Shown piece after piece: positions 13,001-25,162 of a stretch of DNA of 64,000 bases (its first letter is position 1; each line of letters begins with the position of its first letter). The translations under genes and the position numbers were made by a program. This stretch comes from Albugo candida (taxonomy: Eukaryota; Oomycota; Peronosporomycetes; Albuginales; Albuginaceae), in NCBI GenBank assembly GCA_905220665.1, contig CAJNAR010000006.1, forward strand, positions 124,001 to 188,000, written 5' to 3'. The notes under the pieces are model-generated. The model was given only the letters and a program-made list of their open reading frames with translations. It searched no databases and had not been told where the DNA came from.

Positions 13001-16000
13001 ATGGTACACTCTATAGCCACTTACTACCTGCGACTACAAGACAACACAGCCAGCTACGAGGACGATAAGAGGGATGATGACACCATACGTCAAGCCGAGG
13101 TCACAGAAGTTAACAGAGATACTTCAGATGATGAGAAGCTCAGTAACGATGTCAATTTGGCTGGAAAAGAAGCTCTCAAACGCTTTGTGAAAGCCCGGGA
13201 AGCCCTTGATGATATTGCATGTATAATGGCTGCAGTCGCAATCTATGGTGGTCACTCCGAGTCCCTTCGTGAAGGATGTGCTGTCATCTCACCTGCAAAA
13301 GAACTCTCAACATCTAAAAGCTCTGTAGGAACCTTGAGCAACGTGGAATTGGATAAGACCACTCTTGAGCCTATGGCTACTATCTTACTTCCTGAGGCTG
13401 GAACAGGAAAGTCAAACCTTCAAACTGGAAAGACAAAACCCAACTATATCTTCAACGATGGAGTTGGTACTTGCAATATTTTCATGATGAGCACCGCCAG
13501 CAATATATCGAAACAAGTTCGCTTTCCTCTGAAGCAATTACGAGCTCTGGAAAAAATTCCACCCATGTTTTCTATCTTTGATGATATACAAACAGCTATA
13601 TCCTTACTATCGTCACTGAGCACGTTCCAGCTCCATCGTTACTCAGCTAACGGAGAAGAAAGCTATCCGGGAATGCCACAGCTTGAGCAGGGTCAGCTTG
13701 ATGTCCTTGCTCCTATTTGTGGAGAGTTCTTGGAGTCTGTACAAAATCAGCTACACTGGAGGTCCACGAAAGCCTTATACACGATATGCAAACAAGTGTC
13801 CTTGCCAATGAAAAGTGAGGAGCTATCAACACCGATTTCTGGATTGCTAAATAAGAAGATAATAAGCACTCTTGCTGCCATCATCAACGATGAAAGCCTA
13901 TTGCTAGGATCTAATAATATCTGTGATACGAATGAGAATCAGGACACATGCTGGCAAGGATCTCAATGCAAGGAAAGACTTGACAATCGCTGGCTCAATA
14001 CGCAGATCAGAAAAGTGTACCTGGGTGCTCAGAGAGCATTAGATTCTACCATAGATCATCATGAAATTAAGGTCAGAGATGCAGTCATGAAAAAGATGGA
14101 CGATGAGGACGCAATAAACTGGGGTCTTGATGCGATCCAGTCACCGAAAAAAGGCTATGAGCCTGCTTCAAAAAAGGGTAAGCCCCTGGTACAGCAGCAA
14201 TGTTCGCATGACCATACACCAGGGTTGGATCAACCAGATCAATCAACTTCCAATACCAGAATCACCATTCCAACTGGAGCGTGGGGTGTGTTGTATCCTC
14301 TACCACTTTTACAAGACGTAGATGGATCCACATCGGATGAAACTCCATTGAGCACAGCTCCATTTCCGCTGGTGACATCCGTAGTTCGCGTTGGACGGGC
14401 ACCAGATTCGTGTGATATGGTTATTAATGACAAAAGTGTAAGTGGAAGGCACTTCCACCTTCGACGCATCCACGGAAATGATGGGGAACAGTGTTTTGAG
14501 CTACAAGACTTTAGCAAGAATGGAAGTATCGTCAACGGTGTACGCGTCCACGGTACAAGTACCCGCATAAGCCCAGGAACGCGTATTTCAATAATACTAT
14601 CCCGTGGCGGCCTTGCAAGTTTTGAATTCCAAGTACGTGAGTCCGATAGCACGGGTCTTTTATCCATGGCAGATGCAGGAAGTCGCTTATCATTATCCAA
14701 TCCACTATTCCAGCGCATGCCACCTCCGACATTGATAGCCTCCGGAAGACAATCAAACGTGTACGATGGAGGAGGTAACAGTAGTGAGCTTCAGCACTCA
14801 GTTGGCACGGAAACAACCACGGCCTTTGATGGGAATCCATCGACTGCATATGAACCAAGAAGTCCTGCGCAATTACAAAATCGTGGGGCTAACGAAACAA
14901 TTACACAAGCTGCTACCGATGGAGCACGTGTTGGTGCAAGACGACAAAGTCTCAATCGGATAGATGCTTTCCGAAGTAGATTTACTTCCCAAGGACTGAG
15001 GTTGATAACCTCTGTCACGGAGAGTGATGTCCCACGTGCATTGGTCTCTCCTAATCCAGCGATTGATTCACCGAGGATGAGTGGCTTCAATTCACCTCGA
15101 TCTTCCATTTTCCAGATGCCAGGAACTCCTTCGGTGGGCTCACCTGCGGGAGGCACATGTACCAATACACCTACACTCCATGGTATTTTATCTCCTGCCT
15201 CTTATCAGCAGCACGAGAGCTCCGCTGCTTATGAAACAAATGCAAATACAAGTCCCCCATCGGCTTCAAATAGCTGTAGCGAGGAAGCAATGATCAATGA
15301 GGCTTTAAGAATGGTTTTGGGGAAAGAGAACCTTCCACGAGAAAAAGTACATGAAGTAGCCAAATCCCGAATCCCATACCTCGGTAGACTACGAACAATG
15401 CTTCCAATGTCACTCGGCAACAGCGAATCAGCAAACACAATCAGTTCTAGCAAGGAGAAATGCCAAATTGATTACACTGCACGCGCTGTTGAGTTACGGT
15501 CACGTGTTCACGATCAGTATGGATATCAAGTTGCATTCGAATACTGTGAGGAAGCGCTCGTGTGTTCAAATGGAGACCTGAGTGCTGCTTTTCTCCAGTT
15601 ACAGAGTGCAATCGAGGAAGTCACATCCCGACAGAAAGCCGTCACACCTCTCTCATTCAACTCATTCTATTTGGCTCAACTCTTGCACCGAGATGAGAAC
15701 ACCTGTACAGAGGCGCTGGCTGCAGCTGGTAATAATCTCAGCGACGCGCTACTCCTCCTTTTGAATCAAGACACATCACTCGTACGACAGCCCGCGGAGC
15801 TCAACATGGCACAGGCTATCAACTATTCAAGTAATAGACAATCTCCGGAAGATAATTATCTGAGGTATCAGGATCCTATGGAGGAGAATCCTTCGTATGT
15901 TCTGACCGAGTCGAGCAGTCTGATCGATATTGATGCATCGGTGGAGCCAGTACCAATACGTCGTGGCTGGACATCAACCAGACGAGATCCTTCCAAACGT

Positions 16001-19000
16001 TCAAAAGAGAATTCTCCCGTCAAGTTTTGGACTTGGCTTCAATGCAACGCTTCCGCAAATGAGACAATCGGTACCACGAGCTATTACGAGGCCCACATTG
16101 AGGAAATCAAAACTGGAACGTTTATGATGGCTGTGTATGCACGCAAGACTCTGCTTCATTTATTGAGACTGTGTGATGCTTCAGGATATAACGTTGAAGA
16201 AGACGTGTTTGCATCCTTCTCGACAGCTACATTTCGTCGACTTGTTTTGTCGATGCGAGAAGAACCTGAGAAACAGAAAGGAGATGTCGTATTGCAAACG
16301 CTGCAATCAATTCTTAAGAGAATGGTTTTGAAGGCTCTTGAAAACTCCTGTGGATGCAACTCTATGGTTTCCATACTGAAACAATCACAAGCAATCTCTA
16401 TTTTGATGTCAGAGATCGATGATTGCGATCCACGATCATCAATGTCAAAGTCGTTCATGATGCGTATGTTTGCATCTTTCCGGATGATGGAACAGTCAGA
16501 AAAGAACAAAAATACGACACAATGCATCGTGAAAGAACAGAAAGCACCGATTTCACAGCATTTATTCATTGACGCAATCCTGCATATCCTATCGAGGAGC
16601 TATTCTGATTCCAACCCGACAATGTTATGGGATTCAACCGGAGCAAGTATTTCTCTACAGAGAGAGCCTATTTACTGGAAAGGACCACTCACTCTCGAAT
16701 GTGGCCTGGATGTCGTTGTAGTCAATACACTTGATCGTTTATGGAGCCTTGCAGCACCTGATCCATTGCTTCAGTATCGCCATAAATGGAGGAATCAAAC
16801 GAACGGGAAGAATGATGAGAATTTGATCTGGATAAAGGGATCCTACGATAGTCATCTGACATTGTGGAGACCTGTTATTCCGTTTGATTTGACGTCGTCG
16901 TCATCCGCCGGAGGTAGGCACCAACAGCCTAGAACTACCGGACAGCACTTACTGGAAGATGAAAATAATTGGTACAGTCTTGGTGACATTCTCACTTGTA
17001 CTAATGAAGTTAGTGAAGCATCTCCCAAGACAGCAGTACTCATCGTATACGATCACCATGACGGTCTGCTAGCCTCCCCGCTTGGCTTCCATCGCATTGA
17101 TGTCACAGGAAAAGGCCTTCCTTTGTGTACATCGGACACCAGCCCTGAATTGTACAAGAAGCAGCAACGTTCAATATGGTGGCCAATTGCACCTCCTGGA
17201 TATATTTCACTAGGCTGCGTCGCAGGCACAAAGCACGAACCGCTCCTGTCTCCCAGTTGTGACTCGGTGCGATGCGTGAGGCGAGATCTCGTTCTCCAGT
17301 CGACTGAGACTCATTACGCCTATCATTCGAAACAAAATCACTTGGAAGGAGAAGAAGTCGATCAACGACCTAACATCGTCTTGCGGGTCACCCGTGAAGA
17401 TTTCGTTGGCGGAACAGTTTTTCCATCCTCCCTGGTCGCTGAAGACACAGCTGATTCTCAGTATCAACAAATCTCCGTGCTGAAGCTAAGCGAGGAAGAT
17501 AAAATTCTATGTGGTCCCGTGACTGTCAAATCGGTTTTGCAATTCGTCAAAGCTTATGTGTGCTGTAAGCACTTTGAAAGTAAGGAAGAAGAAGCGCAGA
17601 ATGACAAGGCGCCGTCTGCATTGGCTCATTCATTGTTTATATTGTTGAAGAAAGTCGTCACGGAATCAAATCCGGCTTCCGCTACTGTTGCAGTATGTGT
17701 GGTTCGAGCAATGATATCGGTGATAAGAAAAGGAGAGCAGTGGAACGATAAAGCTGGTCTCTTGTTCTGCCGATCAAAGATCATGAAGCTATATCAGGAA
17801 CAGGAAAATGGATTGATGGTCAATTCTCTATGTCAGGCATTGGTCGAACTACTTTTAACCGTTCAGGATCACAATCACGGAAAGGAGGTGGAAAGGTTGC
17901 AAGCCTGCACACGAAATTGCTCCAACTTGACGTCTCCGTACCGCTTCCAATTTTCTCGACAAGTGACCAACGAAATGCTAGTCAGCCATTCCTCCAAAAT
18001 CCTTGTGACAAGATACGCTGCTGAGGATGAGCGCAAATTCCTACTCGAGTATCATCCAGACCATCCATCCAGCGAAAAGAAGATCAAATACAACCTGGAG
18101 GAAGATTTTCATTCGTGTCGATTTGAAAACACACCCGAGTTGCGAGTTCTAATGCACGGGGAATTGAAAGCCGAAATTGTATATTACGAGTTGACCATAA
18201 TGGAATGGAAGGATGGAAGCGTTTTCACGGATGGTACTGAAAAGAGCGCTCATGGATTCCCTGTGTTTGCTCTTGGTTTCTCTGCAGTCGACTATGCGCT
18301 TGAGGGTCCATGTATCGGTATGAGGAGTCGATTTACAGCCGACGCAACCACACCATCTCGTTCCTACAGTTTCCTTCCTTTCAATTCCACGGTAAACACG
18401 TCGGATCCTCATGTAGATCAATCAAGATGGAATGATCAAGTGCCTCCTTCCATCACGACTGGAGATAACTTTGGTTGTGGTATCCGTCTCGATTCACAGG
18501 AGATCTTTTTCACCAAGAATGGGTATCTACTCGGAACCACCTTTTTCTCGGTCGAGCATCCATCTGCATTACATCCCACCATTTCGTGTAGCACCGATTG
18601 CAAGCTTCTGATCAATTTTGGCTCATTAAGTCATCAGAGTTCCACTCCTAACGATCACGAATCAGGATCAAATGGAGCGTTATTAGACGTAATCGACAGC
18701 GGCTGTGTGGATCCTGGTAGCCATATCCCCATGAATTTTCATTATCGATTCGGCTCGATGGACTTTGAAAACTTGATGGCTGCATTTGAATGGTATGAAC
18801 CTATCTATCAAGTCTACGGAATAATGAAAGCTATGCTGGGTCCAAAGTTGGAAGATTATCACAACAAGAGCGCGTGCAGTATGAATACGATAGACAGTAA
18901 GCTAGTCAAGCATCTACCTGATGAATTTATGTTGTCAGCGGACACTTTTCTTGCCGAAATAGCTGAAGATGTTTGTCTTCGAGTGGAAAGTAAACATCCT

Positions 19001-22000
19001 TACGATCTTGAACTCCAGGAGGCTTTTGTCAACATTCCTCTGGCAAGCTCTATACGCGTACGATTGAGCTCTTCATGTCGAACCGATCCATCACATTGTC
19101 TTCAAATTTTACAAGGCGGTGATACATCTGCAGAGTCTGATCTTGATGGAAGAGTCGTGCACACAGGCTCCACAAGCGTGGAGTCGGAAGTTCGAGCGTT
19201 TACCGGATCTTGTGGTGGTCAAGAAGTAATGATTGAAGGCGATCGTTTCATATGGCGATTCCCAGTACAATCAAACTTTCAAAGTCGTGTTGATCGTGTG
19301 AGGAAAGGTCCCTACCTGAGGCTTGAGAATCGAGACACAAGATTATCACTTACGCGAGACAAAGGGTGGCAAACTGCGATCGGTGTGGCGAGGTTTGACG
19401 GCGGTGTGCATATCTGGGAAATACGCATTTCGTTTGTCACTGCAAGCTCCAACATATTTTTGGGAATTGCTCGAAAGGATGTGAGATTAGATTCTTACCT
19501 TGGTAAAGATAATCGAGGCTGGGGATGGATAGGAAATCGGGCTCTTTGGCATAATGGCAGCAAACAACGTGGGACCTATGGAGAGAAATTTAAGAGCGGA
19601 GATCTCGTACGAATGACGCTCGATCTGAAACGAGGAACGTTATCTTTTGCGTTGAATGGAAAAGATTTGGGTATTGCTTTTGGGCCGGGGGGAACAGGCT
19701 CAAGACTGGATGGAGTATTTTATCCAGGTTTTGCACTTTACAACCAGCGCGATTGCATCGATCTAATCGGAGGCCATCGTGTCGATGATGGGCATGAGCT
19801 TGCAAGAACCCCCGGTCCTGGAATGACAGAAAACACGATGGAAGAAGGAGACACGGAGTTTTATAGTGATGAAGACGATCAGCTTGACAGTGAAGATTCC
19901 AGTTTACGACTTGAGGCAGCGACGGCATTGACCCAAATGGGGTTTCCATTAGATTGGTGTATGTACGCTCTTCGTCAACGTGATGATGATGTTGAGCAAG
20001 CTGCGGACTTTTTACTCGCGAATCTTCACGTGATGGATGGGATTATCAACGAAGAAATGGAAGATCAACGTCGCCGCCAACTTGGGTCGAATGAACGAGG
20101 AAATCGGGATATTGGTGATTCAGTGACATCAGCAGTGGGAGACTCGTCGATTGAATCGCACAACGCTGGCTCCGACGCAGAGGTCGTGGGAGAAGAAGAA
20201 CAAACTGATTCTGAAAATTGGGGAATCGCGTTTACTGCCGTGCCCGAATTCTCTCTCACTGGTCGTAAACTTTTAGCTGCCAGATACACTAAAAAGCTAC
20301 AGCAATTGCATTCGGATCAATCTGTCTTCACACTAGAGCACGATGAAGCGATTACTCGAATTGTCAATGAAGTCTGTGAAAGTCGAGCGGAAGGGCTTCT
20401 TAGTTGTGATCCCTTGCGTATGGCCCCTAAGGAGTTTTCTCCAACTGATGAGCATCTACGGAAATTTCGCTGCCTGGAGACGATATCACTATGTCAGCTT
20501 CAAAAGCGATTTCTAATTCTACGCAATTTCAACAGCAGACTGCAGACATCGCTCTCATTTGTCGACTTTATGGCCGAGTCAGAGAACTCAGTGCTTGTAA
20601 ATGGAATTCACTTTTTACGAGGTCTGATCTTTCAGCATGTCAAATTGACTTGGTGGCTTGGAGTTTTGCGTGAGCAACAAGCTCCGGTCTCCGCAAGGCC
20701 AGAAATTGAGATTGACCGACATCGTACCTTTGATTCAACCGAGCAATCCGACATCAAAGACACAGTGTTCTACCAGGCATTCACACAGCTTCATTGCATA
20801 CAGCCTTCCCTGTTGCGTGGTTCAGATCGAGCCTTTAAATGCCAATTTGCAGGCGAATTTGGTGATGACTTTGGTGGCCTGTATCGTGAATGTCTCGCAC
20901 AAGTAAGCTGTGAGCTACAGTCAAAAGCTTTACCGCTATTTCAACCATGTCCCAATGCTTACAATAGCACGGGTGAAAACCGAGAGCAATATGTTCCGAA
21001 TGTACAGGCGAGAAGCGACAATCAAAACATACAAATGAACGAGTTCCTTGGCAAGCTTATAGGAATTGCCATTCGCACGAAAACTCCTCTGGATCTGAAT
21101 CTGCCAACAGTGGTGTGGAAATTGCTTGTCGGAGAACCTGTTTGTCGACAGGACATTGAACAGATTCATCAAGGCTGCTTCCAGGTACAACGGCTAGAAA
21201 ACTACTGCTCAAACGAACGTACTGAACCTGTATTTGCTTTAGATTGTGGACACCATTCAAAACATCCAAGCTCATGGCATCACCGAGAGCATGTTTGACG
21301 AGATCGTTGATACAAACTTCACAGTGATTTCAAACACAAATGAAGTCGTTGAACTCGTGCCGGGTGGTGAAGATGTTAGAGTGACGTGGCAAGACAAGGA
21401 GATATATGCTCGCGCTGTAGAGAATCATCGCTTAAATGAATTCCGCCCGAGTTGTGATGACATATTACGTGGAATTGCGACGATTCTCCCGGCCAACACA
21501 TTATCCTTATTCACGTGGAAAGAGTTCGCAACACTTGTGTGTGGTAAAGCTACAGTTGATATCGATCTACTGCGACGACGGACGGTGTATGGAGACGGAT
21601 GCCAAGCGAACGATCCCCATATTGTCTACTTTTGGCAAATTCTGAGCGAGTTTACCGATGAACAAAAGTCTTCATTTCTTCGATTTGTTTGGTAAGAGTT
21701 GCTCCGGTTGCTGATGTTTCGACTCTGACAATGTGAATTTCTTCGCAGGGGTCGATCTCGCTTACCAACTCACGCAGCCGATTTCACACAAGATTTTAAA
21801 ATATCAGGTCTTCCAAAAGCGGCGATGAAACCCGACGCTTATCTTCCGGTCGCACATACATGTAAGCATCTTTCTCGACGAATATACCTCGAGATTGTAG
21901 CTAAAAGACGATCGTTTTGCGAAGGCTTCTTTTCGGTGGATTTGCCGGCGTACACTTCGAAAAAAGTTATGCACGAAAAACTGTTGTACGCAATCACACA

Positions 22001-22178
22001 TTGCCAATCCATTGATGCGGATAATACGACGCTAGCTCAGCGAGCGGGTCAAGGGATCAACTGGACAAACTTGAATGCGGCTACTGCATCAGAAGCGTCC
22101 TCGGCACCTGCATCAAGAGGTCTTTCATCGGACCCCACAGCCTCGAGGCCTACTACCACACAGAGTTTGGGACTTTAG
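1096..22178 (+). CDS. Giant multidomain HECT E3 ubiquitin ligase (RCC1/SPRY/Kelch/FHA/VPS62/UBA/HECT), about 6,932 aa
   Basis: Six exons read in phase: 1096-1348, 1408-7659, 7707-21184, 21243-21691, 21749-21861 and 21925-22178. They sum to 20,799 nt (6,932 codons plus stop). Domains in order, approximate residues: MGQNAS myristoylation-like start; RCC1 propeller 1 (349-720); SPRY (750-895); Kelch (940-1215); SPRY-like (2457-2596); CxxC...CxxC finger (3041-3078); RCC1 propeller 2 (3156-3543); FHA with GR..SGRH and NGS.VNG (4389-4477); UBA-like (4755-4857); VPS62/DUF946-like with WWPIAPPGY and VRCVRRDLV (5216-5369); SPRY (5659-5806); SPRY (6037-6196); UBA (6234-6275); HECT (6496-6932). The HECT lobe has LPVAHT-C-FFS with catalytic Cys6849, whose codon is split by the last intron. 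The family transfers ubiquitin through a cysteine thioester. RCC1 plus SPRY plus HECT recalls large HERC proteins (HERC1), but Kelch, FHA and VPS62 are additions. A ~45-residue S/T/A-rich tail follows the HECT fold. A 48-nt stop-free stretch at 7427-7474 may be a further intron (6,916 aa). Confidence 0.9.
7427..7474 (+). other. Candidate 48-nt in-frame intron within the HECT gene
   Basis: Between ATGAG and TGATAAG lies gttcgtgcag...ctgttgtag, a pyrimidine-rich 48-mer with GT-AG ends and no in-frame stop. Read through, it gives an out-of-character hydrophobic stretch (FVQIYFLIFAFLHCC) inside an otherwise soluble region. Removing it joins M-S-DKKVGLS in frame. Its length is typical of introns in this window. 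Confidence 0.6.
21862..21924 (+). other. 63-nt stop-free intron splitting the catalytic cysteine codon of the HECT gene
   Basis: The donor gtaagc follows ACAT and the acceptor gcgaag precedes gcttctttt. Splicing rebuilds T|GC as the Cys of HTCFFS, the conserved HECT active site. The intron is 63 nt (21 codons) with no in-frame stop, so a retained transcript would read through, keep a Cys codon (TGT) and insert 21 residues before FFS. The spliced form matches the family exactly, so this is called an intron although the unspliced frame is open. Confidence 0.85.
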
Positions 22179-22562
22179 CGCATTGACTAATATATTTCGC
22201 AATATGCCTTCATATATGTGTCATTACTATTTCGAATGAAAGCATCCTCGTGCAAACGTCTCCATCATCCTTTCTTGACGATCTTTGCAATTTATCTTGG
22301 CTTTTATCTCCTTTTTCATTCGGCCTGCAAAGTGCTATATGTTGGTGGCCGACGTCCCCAAACAGCACGCTGCAAGATGATCCGAATCATCTTCTTTCGA
22401 TTCAGCCTGCTGGGTAACTGGTCAGCTAAACGTAGAGACTGCAGGTTACGGTCTCGTACCGAGTCATCTCGAATGAGTGTGATCATGCAAAGTGTACAAC
22501 GCGATGATCATTTGTGTCCATTGCACAGGCCACGCGGCATCCAAAAGCGTTGCTGTAAGTGA
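22179..22562. other. Intergenic region between convergent genes
   Basis: This region holds the 3' ends of the HECT gene (+) and the orphan membrane gene (-). The latter may extend into it: after a donor near 22624 and an acceptor just before 22550, a hydrophobic minus-strand frame stays open to about 22465. The phase does not close cleanly, so the extension is not called. Plus-strand frames here lack support. Confidence 0.3.
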
Positions 22563-25047
22563 CTATAATGCATACGATTTGTACTCAGTCATCCTTGCTT
22601 CAATCATACTAATGCTTACCTGTACAGAGAAAGAAACAAGAAAAGTCGAGGTGCACGGGCTGCACGTCCTCATAGCAGCCAGAATAAAAGCAGTGAGTAA
22701 TCGTTCCGATCCTACCAAAATAGGAATGAACAAACGCATCAACGAGGCACGAAACTTACCATTCAAATCCAAAAGAAAGCTATGTCTTGATATTCCTTCG
22801 ATCACGAATAATAACGGCAATAGAATACGGAATGTTGCTACCATTGCAGTGGGGCCGGACGAGCAGAAAAACTGGACCAAAAATGCATACCATAGGCAAA
22901 TCGGTGCCCATGGTGGAGCCCATGGTATCACGTGCTGCACCAGTAGGGGAAATGTGTACAGAAATAGGAAGCAGAATCCAACATAACGACGCATAAAGAG
23001 GGTGCACAGAGCAACACTGTGTACGTGAACCATCCAATAGCTTCCAACTCGATACAAGACCAGTAGTATGTCCCTTAATATTGCAAATAGCATCATCATG
23101 TGAGTTGAGGTCATTCTAACACATGGAACCAGAGAAGGCAGAGATCGATGGATTCCCTGAGTGAAAAGATAACGTCCACCCATTCTTGTATTTGTAATGC
23201 ACGAGATCATTCGAGTGCTCAGAGTTGATACATCTTGGATGATTCGATCACGCAGCTGCAATAAGCACGTGCTGATATACGTACGACTTGGTGTTGCGTC
23301 TGTCGAGAATGTCAGCTCTTTTTTTTCGTCCAAGGGCTCGCGAGCTGAGTTCAATTGACTGAGATGAATAAGCTCACTACCTCGCTGGCTACATGAGTCA
23401 CTTGATGTTCCGTACAAGTATTGCGATTCCCGTTTGTGATAATTCGCAGTAGCTTCCATAATAGACTCTGTGCAACCTTCTGCATTACCATGCTCCGGGA
23501 CAGTTGTAGCGCCAAATATACTGAGGGTCGAATGCAGCGAATCAAAATGTCCTGTGTTGGGCTCTAAACAACCAGCATGTGTAAGCCCCGCTGAAGGTGA
23601 TCCCAGAGGACCTGGACGATCTTGATTGGCAGCACCATCCTCTTGTATTGACTCCTCGCGCTCCTCTTTTCTTTGCCGCTCTTGTATATTCATTCGTGAA
23701 ATTATGCGAGAGCCTTTCTTTTTTAAACGCTCCGAATCAATTTCAGAGTCTTCTCCTACTTTTTTTGTTTCAGATTTGCATTCAACTGGTTTGGAGGTCT
23801 TTTTTGTATCTGTGCGCTTTTGTGCATCGTGTCGAATTTTTTCTCGAAAGATCTGGCGTACAGGTCTGTGGCTCTTTTGCGAGTTGGGGCTGGTGATGCA
23901 TTGAGTAGACCTAGAGTGTTTCGCGATATTCTTGCAAACTTCTAATCGATCACTTTTGTGAGCACTATGAGTTGTAGGCCCGGCCAAAGCAGATTCTGAG
24001 TTGTTCTCACGCTTCCGAAACTGTAATCCGGTATTTTGTAGCCCTGCTGGCATTGAGCTGTCAACAGCTCTTATAAATTTACTATCGCTTGCACACTGGC
24101 GCTTCTTATTGCTTTTGACAGAAGAACGTTCCTCAAGACCCGTTTTTTTGAGATTTTCCATATCTGGTCTTACTAAAGGTTGCGAAGCGATTACGTCGCG
24201 AGATTCTTGATAATGTTGAGAATTGAAATGCATGCCTCTCGTTTCATTTCTTGCTGGTTTTGAATTTGTACACACATATGATTTCGTAAATGCACGTCTA
24301 GTAGGCGTTTGGACCTGTTCCAGTGGTACAGATGTCTCATTCAGCTCCGCCAAACGAGAGGTTGTCTGAAACACTTTTGATTCAGCGGCGGGAGCATTGT
24401 AGGATAGAGTATCTCTCAAGAAGAGAGCCTGACGTCTTCCGCCCATCTGAGAAGTATCCCTAGACTTTAGATGATTGTCCTGCTGTCGACTAGTATCGAT
24501 GATTTCACTCAGTCCCGGAGGCGGTCGATGTCCGGGTGTTTCATAACTTCCTTTCCTTGGCGTTAATCGTTGGGTTGTATCACCAAAAAAAAGCGCTCTT
24601 TGTCCGCCAGCTGGCCCAAATGAGCGATAGGTATCGTTGTGAAATGCCTTCTGATCGCCTAATTCTCGATACCCTTTGGTAGTTCTAACTCGTCTTTCCA
24701 CTTGAGCATATTCTCCTTGGCTCCATGATGATAATACTCGACTTTCTTCTGATCGATCGATTGCAGGACCTTGGAGTTTTGTGGTGTAATCCATTTGACT
24801 AAAACTTGATGCAGTTGTCGCGTTTGCGTATAACGGAGAGAGACAGAATTCACTCGTCGCATGGACGTGAGCTGAGTGCCGGTCATTAGCGGCTCTAAAT
24901 TGTCAGACATTTTGTTAGCTTATTGCGATACTCTATGGCGTGAGATGCTTGCCTTCTCTCTGGAAAAATTTCATCCTTAAGCTCACCAGGTAGATAGAAA
25001 ACCACGTCATTTTGCTCTTCCGAATCTGAGTCACATTGACTCGACAT
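22563..25047 (-). CDS. Orphan multi-pass membrane protein with long basic, disordered N-terminal half
   Basis: No family was recognised. The model starts at the ATG at 25045-25047 (MSSQCDSDSEEQND), uses a GC-AG intron at 24895-24952 (AG|gcaagc...atttag), and continues from 24894 to 22563. The two exons sum to 2,427 nt (808 aa). A shorter reading would start at the ATG at 24792-24794. The N-terminal 500 residues are charged and Ser/Thr-rich, with two related motifs, GGQRALFFGDT and GGRRQALFLRDT. The last ~250 residues hold about four to six hydrophobic segments, including a tryptophan/proline-rich loop (PWAPPWAPICLW). A second intron, 48 nt and stop-free, is likely at 22712-22759 (gtaagt...ttggtag); splicing gives LDLNG-SERLL. 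The extreme C-terminus is uncertain because a good donor (CAG|gtaagc) precedes the last ~18 codons. A long soluble domain followed by a membrane bundle would suit an organelle or nuclear-envelope membrane protein, but this is inference. Confidence 0.6.
24895..24952 (-). other. Likely GC-AG intron in the orphan membrane-protein gene
   Basis: The minus-strand donor reads AGAAG|GCAAGC and the acceptor ACAATTTAG|AGCCGC. The intron is 58 nt, in the local size class. A GT donor upstream (CCTG|GTGAGC) joins the same acceptor but shifts the frame away from the long downstream ORF. Only the GC donor gives phase 2 to 2 and opens a continuous 808-codon frame. Confidence 0.55.
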
Positions 25048-25162
25048 TATTGGGACATTAATATGTGAACAAGCTCAGAAGAACAAAGCGTGAGCATGGG
25101 ACATGGACTAAGTCTTAGGTTCGGCTTATTGGATGCCAACTACCATTCAATTTCCAGTTTAC

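Noticed and set aside
7651..21275. Dozens of 60-160-codon frames on both strands inside the HECT gene
   Set aside because: Shadows of a continuous conserved coding frame; none has a domain.
22218..22986. Plus-strand frames with a hydrophobic and a basic segment
   Set aside because: They lie antisense to the hydrophobic C-terminal end of the minus-strand membrane gene, whose frame is longer and has splice support.
24659..24910. 83-residue minus-strand frame starting MSDNLEPLMTG
   Set aside because: It conflicts with the longer overlapping frame. It starts inside the inferred intron, and the GC-AG splice explains the frame switch.
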